A stretch of 56,757 nucleotides of DNA from Saccoglossus kowalevskii. Lineage: Eukaryota; Hemichordata; Enteropneusta; Harrimaniidae. Within the stretch, counting starts at the first letter, position 1; each line of letters opens with the position of its first letter. The stretch covers positions 107,421-164,177 of the forward strand of contig NW_003140825.1 of NCBI RefSeq assembly GCF_000003605.2, given 5' to 3'. Shown in pieces: positions 48,268 through 56,757 of this stretch. The notes under the pieces are model-generated. The model saw nothing but the letters and a program-made list of their open reading frames with translations, was not told where the DNA came from and did no database searches. The position numbers and the translations under genes are program-made.

Positions 48268-51200
48268 GGTCTAGAAATGAACAACATGAAGACACCCTTC
48301 ATAGTGATGAAGTGGAGGAAGATATGGGTGGAGATGTGCATGTGTGTGGCAAATGTCGCAGAGAGTTTGTCATCCTTCCAGATTTTATACAACACAAGAA
48401 GACCTGCACCAAGAAGCGAGTTGTACTTCTTTTTGAAGATGATGAACATGCAAGTGATGATGGTGAAGACAGTTCAAAATATAACGGACATGTAAAACGA
48501 CTTAAGACTGATGACGATGCCGAGAAGATTAACTTTGACGAAAGAAGTATTAATTCTTCTGAAATTAGTAAATCTGACAAGAGTGAATTGGAAATTCCAG
48601 TTTCTAACAGTAACGAAGAGTCGATGGACTGTGCTAGTAATAATGAGTCTCAAGATGATAATGGTTTACCTATGAGTAATGTTTCTTTGGAGAACCTTGA
48701 GAATACTCAAGTTGCAGTGGCCCAATACCCTCCACCGATGCCACTATCAACACAGCCACAACATATTGGCTCTATCCAAGAGCAGTTATATGCTTTGCAA
48801 CAGCAGCAAATACAGCAACTACAGCTGATCCAGCATATACAACACCAGCTACTGAGTCTGTCATCTGCAGCAGGAGTAATTGTTCAGACTCCATCTATTT
48901 TCACAACAGCGCCATCATTCCCAGTGTCGCTGCCATCTCTACCTCCAACACCACACTCTGCGTTGTCACCACCTATCTGTTCTTCTGTTTTAAGTACTTC
49001 GCAGAGCTCTATTAACAATCAAGTTCAGCAACCTGAGACGAAATCCGCATCTCCAGTTCCGACAACTCAGTCAGCGCCACCACAACAAGAACAGCTACCA
49101 CCGCTGCCTCCACCACAGCAGTCAAAGCCTAGTTCTCGACCAGAATCTTTGTCAATGACACCTCAAATAACACAAGCACAACAACGTCCAAGTATACTTT
49201 CACCCACCACTTTTCCATTACCTCAGCATCCATTTGACATTTTAAAGCAAACAGCAGCCATGACCACTGTAGCTAACCCACTTCTGCCACCAACAATGCC
49301 ACAGATGTCTGCAGGCCTTCTACCAATGCACCGTAAAGGCAAGCCACCAAATGTTGCTGTGTATGACCCAAAGATCAGAGAAGAAGACCCTTTTTTCAAA
49401 CACAAGTGTCGTTTCTGCCACAAAGTGTTTGGAAGTGATAGTGCACTACAAATTCATGTCAGATCTCATACTGGGGAACGTCCATTCAAGTGTACCATAT
49501 GCGGTAACAGATTCTCTACCAAGGGTAACTTAAAGGTACATTTTCAACGACATAAGGCTAAATACCCACATGTACCAATGGACGGACGACCATACCCACC
49601 ATCACCCACTGAAGTGAAGAAATCTTTTGGCTTTCCAGGTTATCATCTGCCAATTCCAACTGTACCAAATGATGTTGCAAAGTTACCAGCCTCTGTTCCT
49701 GATCATGGTACATCTCCAGGTTTACCAGTAACTTCACCAAGTCTACCAAGTAATGCATCTAATCCTTCATTCTACTCTACCTCCACTGGCGAGATGATGC
49801 ATACTTCTCTAGGCGTCAAGCATGATACATCATTCCTCAGAGATGATTCTCCCAAGAATATTGATGTTGCCAAGTTACCTGTTCCTACCTCAGAACATGA
49901 TGTTTCACCCAGTGTACCTACCACATTACCAAGTCTACCAGTCAATGCAACAAGTCCTTCAGTATTCCCACCTTCTACTGATGACCAACCTGGACCACCC
50001 AGTATGGAAGAAAAAGAAACGGAGGACGAAAACTGCAGTGTTAGTGGAAATGGAGATGACAACGCAAGCCAAGAAATTGTACAGGAAGATACAAGATCTG
50101 GGGATGAAGAAGATTTTGCAATGGAAGATGAAGTTGATGAAACACCTTCTCCTACCTCAACAGATGTTAACGATAATGCGAAGAAGTCTTCCCTTATGCA
50201 GTCACCGATGAATCCACACAACATGAATTCAATCACCACCGTAGTATCAGCAACTTCCATGCCTCAGATGTCTATACCAGTCATTCCAAAATCTGAAGTA
50301 TCCATATTTACTTCAGGTATTTTACCCAGAACGACCATTCCCTCACCATATACAGCTGTCCTTGATAGCAACATGAAAGCATCAGAGACGTCTAAACTGC
50401 AGCAACTGGTTGAGAATATCGAGCAGAAGCTGACCGATCCAAATCAATGTATCATCTGTCATCGCATCTTAAGTTGTAAAAGTGCTCTACAGATGCATTA
50501 CCGTACACATACAGGGGAGCGTCCTTTCAAATGCAAACTCTGTACTCGTGCTTTCACCACGAAGGGGAACCTGAAGACTCACTATGGAGTACACCGATCA
50601 AAGCCACCAGTGAGAGTCTTCCATAAGTGTCCTGTTTGCCATAAGCAGTTCACTAATGCTATGGTCTTGCAGCAACATATCCGCATGCACACCGGTGAAG
50701 TTGCTCATCTGTCATCAGAAGCTTATTCGTCAATTTCTGATATGATGTTGGACGACGACATGGAAGAATCGCAACATGAAATTTCTTCCGAGACACCAAA
50801 TGAAGAAGCGTACAAGTTGTATGAAAGAAGCATAGGAAACAAAGAATCCAATTCAGAACCATCCATGGATAATCTCAGCCCACCACCACTGATAAATGAC
50901 AAATCCTCGCCATTGGAAGATTCTGTATTCTTTCCTTCACCGATGACCACTGGAGCAGCATCGCTGAATGCATTGGAAAACCAAGTAAGAAGCATTGCAA
51001 GTGTCATCACTACTCGACCGATGTCTACTATGAAGAGCGTGGACTCCATAGCTAATGCACTCCACCACAACATAACTTCAGTTGTAAATACTTATGGTAT
51101 TCACAGACCAGCAAATGACCCACCCAGAAGTCTTAGTCTGGGCTCTCCTGTAACGACAAATTCACCATGCAGCAGTAACTTTGAACAAGCAACTGGTTCT

Positions 51201-52274
51201 GAATCCGGTTCCACAAGCCCAGATTTGAAGATTGATGAACTCAATGACAGACCACTACAAATTGATGAATCCTATGCTCATGAAAATGGTGCCCTAGATC
51301 TGAGCTCAAAACCCACCACTGAAAGCTGCAGTAGCAGCCCATCGCCTGCTTATACACCAATGTCATCGTCAGACCCACTATCTCCAATGGATAGTGGCTC
51401 AAACGATTCATTAAACAGATTAACTGCATCTGTTAGACGTGGTCAACTCAGTACAATGTGTAACATATGTGGGAAGGCATTTGCATGTGCAAGTGCTCTG
51501 GAGATCCACTACCGTAGCCACACCAAAGAGAGACCTTTTCGCTGTGATATTTGCGTCAAGGGATTCTCGACTAAAGGTAACTTGAAGCAGCATATGCTAA
51601 CCCATAAAATTAGAGATCTACCAATGCAGAATTTTGAAAACTCGCCACCTGTCACTATGAATCGTGCACCTTCTCCAGTCCCTACTGAACCTGAAACTAA
51701 CAACATAGTTAATTTGAAAGCAGATTTCCAACAAAGTCCTCCTCAAGAAGTTGTCCACAACCATGACCTGAATTCTGATAGTTTGCGTCCAAAGCCACGT
51801 CATGCATGTAACACATGTGGTAAACAATTTCAGTCAGATAGTGCTCTGCAGATCCATGTGCGTACACATACTGGCGAGAAGCCATTTAAATGTCACATTT
51901 GTCATCGCTGTTTCACTACCAAAGGAAACATGAAAGTTCACATGGGGACACACATGTGGAATGGTGGCAGTTCTCGTCGTGGACGTCGCATGAGCATGGA
52001 CACTGCTCCAATGATTATTAGCCCAAAGGAAGGAGAGATCTTCAGACATGATTTCCTAGTTCGACACCCAATGGATGGTCCCTACTTCCAGTACCCAGTT
52101 TTGACCAATGGTATTCTACCAAAACCAAATGAAATCTCAGTCATCCAGAACCACACACCTTTACCAGTGTTCACACAGGCACACATTCCAGAAAATGGCA
52201 CGCCAGAGAGAGAGAGTTTTGGCCATGACATGAAAAAAGAAGTTTTACAAGCATCCGAAAATGCTGAACACTAA
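48268..52274 (+). CDS. sall: sall coding exon 2: spalt-like zinc-finger protein
   Basis: This exon carries residues 25-1359 of a nuclear spalt-like transcription factor. The acceptor is tttgtag|GG, phase 1, joining exon 1. In order (residues of the joined protein): acidic linker; C2HC finger at 51-71 (CX2CX12HX3C); glutamine-rich segment at about 196-222, which mediates dimerisation in vertebrate SALLs; proline/serine-rich region; C2H2 pair at 405-453; linker with an internal duplication (493-533 and 557-597); acidic stretch at about 625-655; three fingers at 752-832; ALDLSS at 1033-1038, resembling a CtBP-binding PxDLS; pair at 1089-1137; pair at 1205-1253, followed by the conserved MWN..RRGRR tail. 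Paired fingers share the TGE(R/K)PFKC linker; the third pair has TKERPF, as in SALL proteins. The grouping 2-3-2-2 matches vertebrate SALL1/SALL3. All fingers keep their zinc ligands, and there is no frameshift. Spalt proteins bind AT-rich DNA, mostly as repressors, in appendage, neural and organ development. Confidence 0.97.
49671..49985 (+). repeat. sall: Coding internal duplication in the sall linker
   Basis: Two 41-codon segments, 49671-49793 and 49863-49985, align without gaps. Both begin DVAKLP and share TSP/VSP, PSLP, NA(S/T), SPS/NPS and STxx at matching places. The DNA is also similar (gatgttgcaaagttacc versus gatgttgccaagttacc). This low-complexity region lies between the first finger pair and the triplet. 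Confidence 0.7.
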
Positions 52275-52350
52275 GAACAATTATAACAAACTGTTCAAGA
52301 ATTAAGGGGGAGATTTGATAAGACTATTTGGACTATTGAACAATGAAGCA

Positions 52351-52356
52351 AATAAA
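52351..52356 (+). terminator. sall: Proximal poly(A) signal candidate
   Basis: AATAAA begins 77 bases after the stop codon. Downstream sequence is only modestly GT-rich, so efficient use is uncertain. Confidence 0.35.
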
Positions 52357-54820
52357 ACTCCCCTTAGTCCAGATTGGCTTGAGCAGTGTGAACTTGTTTC
52401 CGAAATACCTCATACTTGTGCTTTTGCATAGTAACATTTAGAATACCTTGTCCTTTATGCAGACCAAGAATTGTCTTGACAAGTTTTTCCTAGTTATGTG
52501 GAGCTGCAAGAAAAAACTTTTCAAAAGTATAACTGGTTTATGTAGATGTGAAAAATATGTAGATAGACTGTGGAAAAGTACTTACAAAATTATGTCTTGT
52601 AGTAACTGAAATTAACTATATTACAATATTTGTAAAAATAATATGAAAAGGATCGAAAAAAATGAGAGAAATTAATTTGCTTTTGAATTGTAGAAAGTGG
52701 TGCAAATGTGATTTTTGGCTTCCAAGTCTGCACCTTGCAAGAACTATTGCATACAAATCGGTACATGCTTATTGTTGGTGCTTTTTGTGAGGTATTGGCA
52801 GCGTTTCTATTTTGTGACATAGTTTGTGGAATGTAGTCTGTGTTAAAAAAAAATAGGATGACCATTTTTTTGTAATTACTAAGAACTTCCAGAATGAATG
52901 AAAACCATGTTGACTTGATTCTAAATGTTGTTACATGTATTTGAGGATCAAAATTTAGCTGTGGTATTTTAGAGTCAACATATATCTATGTACTTAAAGA
53001 ATACAATATATAGCCATGTTTCAGGCTTAAGTTTTGTACAGAAGTGATTTACCTACGTGTTGGATATTTGAAGATGTACTTAATGGCTTTTGTTAAGTGA
53101 GCATGTCTATGAACTGACTTACAAAATGATAATCTATATGTGAAGATTTTGGCCTACATGAAATATTTTTTTTAAACTTTTATATTTTTTGCCTTTGTAT
53201 TACATATATGTTCGCTTTTTTGTAGATTAGATTGAAAGAACTTGTGGAACTTATTTTCAAATCATTGTAACAGAGTCGTATATTTTTGCTAATTTTGTTT
53301 TATTGGCTTTAGCATTGGCAGTAGAATTGGTACCAATATTTTTCTCAAAATACAAGCATTATAATTGTCTACAGAGAAGAGATGCCCAATATATTTTAAT
53401 TTTTTTTTTTTGTAAATTGATACATAAATTCTTTTTTGATTGATTTATTCATTCCCGATTTGTTTTGACGCAATTTTGAAGCAGTTTATATATTTTTTAT
53501 TCGTAGTAATTAGATCCTGTTAACAGGTCTCTTCTCATATTTTGTAGACAGTATGTTTCCCCAATTGATACTGCCAGCCCTTTCATGGTACTCTCTACCT
53601 AAGCATTATCAGGCAGTTAAAACCTGTCAGTGAAACATTTTACATATTCAGACTGTGAGGGCAGCATTGAAGTACCAGTCTGCCAGCATTTTATTACCAG
53701 TGAGCCATTCAAATCAACTTCATTTATTTGCCAATATTTTATACATTTTATTCGCAATTTATTAATTTTCAACAGATCAAGCAGTTTGTTTATTATATTA
53801 GCAATTCTGTGATTGATTGATTGACCAGAAGTCGTACCTCAGGGATCTTGTCTGTGTCATATTACTAGTTTTCAGCCAAATATTTTATAGATCGTATCGT
53901 TTTCAGCAGTACTGGGTTTGCATGGTATTACTTATTGAATCAAAATTGCAGTTGCAACATGAACCCAATTAGTATATAATTGCAGAATATCATCATTCAT
54001 TGCTGAATTACCGAGAAGTAAGGTCTGAGTTGCTCCATTATGATCATATTTTCCTTTCTTAATTGAGCATAAAATCAATTCAAGATTGAATGAAAAATGT
54101 AGTTATTTTTGTAAGTGACCCGCATCCGACTTTAAATGACAATTTTAAGGTCAAATGAACACTACTAAATGCAAATTTTAGTCTGTTGCGTTAAAACACA
54201 AAAATAACTACTCGTAATGAGAACATTGCAGATATCCGTTTTACCTTAAAAACGTACGATAATCATATTTAAAATTACTTAAATTCACTGATGGTAACTG
54301 GAGCTAGCAAGTAACACAGAAAATTTTTCTTATTTTGACATTGAAATTTATACCCTGTACTCCATCTGCAATACTAAGACGGAAGCAGCAATAGCAGCTT
54401 AACAATATGGGTGGTAATCTCTGCATCAAAATAAGAGTTTTTTCGATGTGTTACTTTTTCTAAAATTGACAAATTTGTGCATGTGTCACTGCTGTAATAT
54501 TTTGACTTTGTTGTTTTTTTCAAATTAAAAAAACCACAAATTTTTCATGATTTATAACATTCTTTGCATAAATTTTCTTAAAATATTCCATATTCAGAAA
54601 CAAAAGAATTGCCTTTATCGACTTTCGTTTTTTTTGGCTAGATTGTAAAAACTTGAGAAATATTACTTTATTTGATATTCATATTTCATTATCTTGCATT
54701 TTATTTATATGCTGAATTGCAGGTTCATTTTGGTACTTAATAACACCTTTAGGTTTAATAGAATAGATTCTTTAATCGCTAATCAGACGCTACGCCCTAT
54801 GGTGGTATAGATGGTTACGG

Positions 54821-54840
54821 GATTCAGATTCAGATTCAGA
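54821..54840. repeat. (GATTCA)n short tandem repeat
   Basis: GATTCA is repeated three times and is followed by a partial unit (GA). Confidence 0.8.
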
Positions 54841-56112
54841 CTGCATGCTCCCCAGACAATTTTCATAATGAAAAGTTTAAAATTGTCATTAATTTTGCTT
54901 TCTGATTATTATATCAAAGGACAATAGCAAGTGCCAACAAGTTTTATTTTTTTTAACTGGGCTATCTAAAGGTGCTGGGGGAACAAGAAAATTAATGCAT
55001 GGACTCGCCATTGTGTTCATGTATTCTATAGTGTCTCTGGTATCCAGCCGCAAAAATAATAGTGAATTTAGTTTGATGAATTCATGTACTATAATCCCCC
55101 AGTATCTCTATGTATAATCATTTTCTACTGTCGTATTTTTAATTGTAATAGTGTTGGCATAATTGCTGTAATCAGGCATGCTGTATAAATATTGCATTTG
55201 ACGGATTTTTGATTCAAAAATGTCATTTTCGTTTTGTTGCATTAATTGATCCAATAATACATCGATGATTAACTTGCTGTTCATTCACATGTATGTAGTC
55301 AGTTCTATGCTTACTTTTTAAAATCAGTATTATTTGATTTGTATTTGTACATTTGTTACTAGTGAAGTCAGCATTTGTTGGCAACGATGACCAAACGGAA
55401 AATTTCAACAGAAAGGAGAATTTTATGAAATGTATGTAGTTATGACTTTCAATGATAAAATCCTACAAATTATTGCATCTGTACATTTTTTCCCTTCACC
55501 AATTTTTAATCTCATTGATTGTACCAATGTTTTACTTAGTTTCAATTATTTATCGCGAAGTACCTGCCTTGAAATTATTTGTACTTGAGCATCATTTCAA
55601 GAGATGAATGGAACAAAATCAGTCAATGCTGGTCATTTCAAAATTTTATTTAAATTCTTATAGACTAACAGTTTTTTGAAAGTCTGGCAACAAACTAAGG
55701 ATGCATTAATTTGAGGTTTCGTTTTGGTACAAACATAGAAAAACCTGCTCACTATACAATACTGGTTAATTCTCGTAAACCACTGGATGAATTCTTACAG
55801 AGCTCATTATTATAAAGAGCAGTTTTCATACTATGGTTTATGAGTGAGATTTGTCATCTTGAAGTGTGTAAATACTCTAGTCCTGACTAAATTAACCGTT
55901 TGCCTAAGCACGGATAGATCCAAACTCCTTGGAAAGAGAACTATTTTTATACTTAGGGTTACTTGGAATTTGAATCTGTCTTGTGCTACCAGTTGATTGT
56001 ATACTAATATTCTGGACATGTAGTATGTGTACTACTTCCTGTCATTTCATTGATAATGGACAATGCTCTAGGCTAGGTCTATATTTTGTCATACAGAAGT
56101 TTAACAAGTAAA

Positions 56113-56118
56113 AATAAA
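56113..56118 (+). terminator. sall: Distal poly(A) signal candidate
   Basis: AATAAA is followed about 25-45 bases later by a GT-rich element (atgtttgttttgtgtat), the usual arrangement of an animal cleavage site. If used by sall, the 3' UTR would be about 3.8 kb. Confidence 0.35.
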
Positions 56119-56448
56119 AATGCTTTCTGAAGAAACTGTAATAATGTTTGTTTTGTGTATAATTGCCTTGTATCTACCGTATTTGCTCTGTTAGAAGTAG
56201 AAGTAGAAATAGCCAAAAATTGTATACTAAATTTATGCCCATAGACTGTCATTTATGTAATAGAGCAAACAGTAACTATCCTAAAAATCTTCTGCCACTT
56301 GTAGTGAACTACCCACTGCAAGCATTCTGTCCCCACATATCCAGCAACTATCCCAAGAACGCTCTGACCTTCATAGTGAAATCCCCACAGTATAATTCCT
56401 AACACCATTTACCCTTAGTAAAGATGTAGATTAACTCCCTCAGACAGT

Positions 56449-56586
56449 GTTCTCCCCGGAAAAATTGTATATTGCGTGGCCAACTTGCATAACAAGAGAA
56501 TATGTTAATGACTTATTCTAAATTGGTTCTATTTATCCAAAATTTAACAGTTGGAAACCCCTACTCTATAAATCCCTGGGGAGAAC
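56449..56586. mobile_element. Possible small inverted-repeat element
   Basis: GTTCTCCCC (56449-56457) and its reverse complement GGGGAGAAC (56578-56586) lie about 130 bp apart. The similarity extends imperfectly (CCGG versus CCTG on the inner side). It could be a MITE-like element or a fragment of one. No target duplication was seen. Confidence 0.3.
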
Positions 56587-56757
56587 CCTCTGCCCCACAA
56601 TGGCCTAATTTGGGGGTGATTACTATAGGTTGTTATAAGGGCCGCAGGTGTTTGTGATGTTTTCTGGACAGTTTAGATAATTACTGTGGGTCATTCATTA
56701 TCAGGTGCCTGGGATATTTCTTGATCTATAAGCACCTAGTCCCTCATAATAACCTAT
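56587..56757. other. Right edge, nothing recognised
   Basis: Non-coding sequence to the end of the window with no motif or repeat that I can support. Confidence 0.5.

Larger units (their letters stand above)
52275..56118 (+). other. sall: Probable 3' UTR and 3' flank of sall
   Basis: AT-rich sequence follows the TAA stop at 52272-52274. The only AATAAA signals I noted downstream are at 52351 and 56113, so the 3' UTR could be about 0.1 kb or about 3.8 kb. The region has many T-rich stretches and no coding frame of interest. A (GATTCA) repeat is listed separately. Confidence 0.5.

Noticed and set aside
48277-48495. 72-codon + strand frame at the start of exon 2
   Set aside because: It is out of frame with the exon 1 junction and lacks SALL similarity. 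It matters only if the 26-nt form of the first candidate microexon is spliced in.
49772-50260. 162-codon open frame on the minus strand inside exon 2
   Set aside because: It lies opposite the sall reading frame in a serine/threonine/proline-rich region, where antisense frames stay open by codon composition. Other antisense frames in exon 2 are the same.
1-56757. tRNA, rRNA, microRNA-length hairpins, CRISPR arrays, bacterial-type operons
   Set aside because: None was recognised on either strand. The exon-intron gene and long AT-rich non-coding DNA indicate an animal genome.

Overview
The window is an AT-rich stretch of animal genomic DNA dominated by one gene on the + strand: a spalt-like (SALL/spalt) zinc-finger transcription factor. 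The family call is secure. It rests on the SALL N-terminal repression motif in exon 1 (10203-10275) and on one large exon (48268-52274) encoding a C2HC finger, a glutamine-rich segment and nine C2H2 fingers grouped 2-3-2-2. Splicing the two exons at phase 1 gives an intact protein of about 1359 residues. The finger grouping, base composition, very long intron and style of dispersed repeats suggest a marine invertebrate, perhaps a deuterostome such as a hemichordate, echinoderm or amphioxus. The species call is inference only.

Layout. 1-7200: AT-rich upstream DNA with no recognisable gene, holding an (ATTA)n microsatellite, RFX X-box-like motifs and a palindromic POU-like site. 7200-10202: visibly richer in CpG, the likely promoter/5' region, with a TATA-like box, an E2F consensus, an AP-1 palindrome and three clustered CAGCTG E-boxes. 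10203-10275: coding exon 1. 10276-48267: a 38-kb intron. 48268-52274: coding exon 2. 52275 to the end: probable 3' UTR (candidate poly(A) signals at 52351 and 56113) and flanking DNA with a possible inverted-repeat element near the right edge.

The most interesting part of the intron is 32.3-35.0 kb. Five very short candidate exons (24 or 26, 18, 24, 18 and 33 nt) lie there, each with a GT donor and AG acceptor; the last four have pyrimidine-rich tracts upstream, strongest at 32962, 34204 and 34967. All five can be read in phase 1-1, the phase of the flanking coding exons, without a stop. If real, they form a microexon array that adjusts the linker between the repression motif and the first zinc finger. 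This is unproven and needs transcript data. The intron also holds a ~700-bp element with 12-bp terminal inverted repeats and internal ~155-bp repeats, a four-copy ~38-bp tandem repeat, a CTCF-like motif, more X-box-like sites and a 334-base assembly gap.

No tRNA, rRNA, CRISPR or intact transposase gene was recognised. Nearly all other open frames look like chance ORFs or shadows of exon 2.
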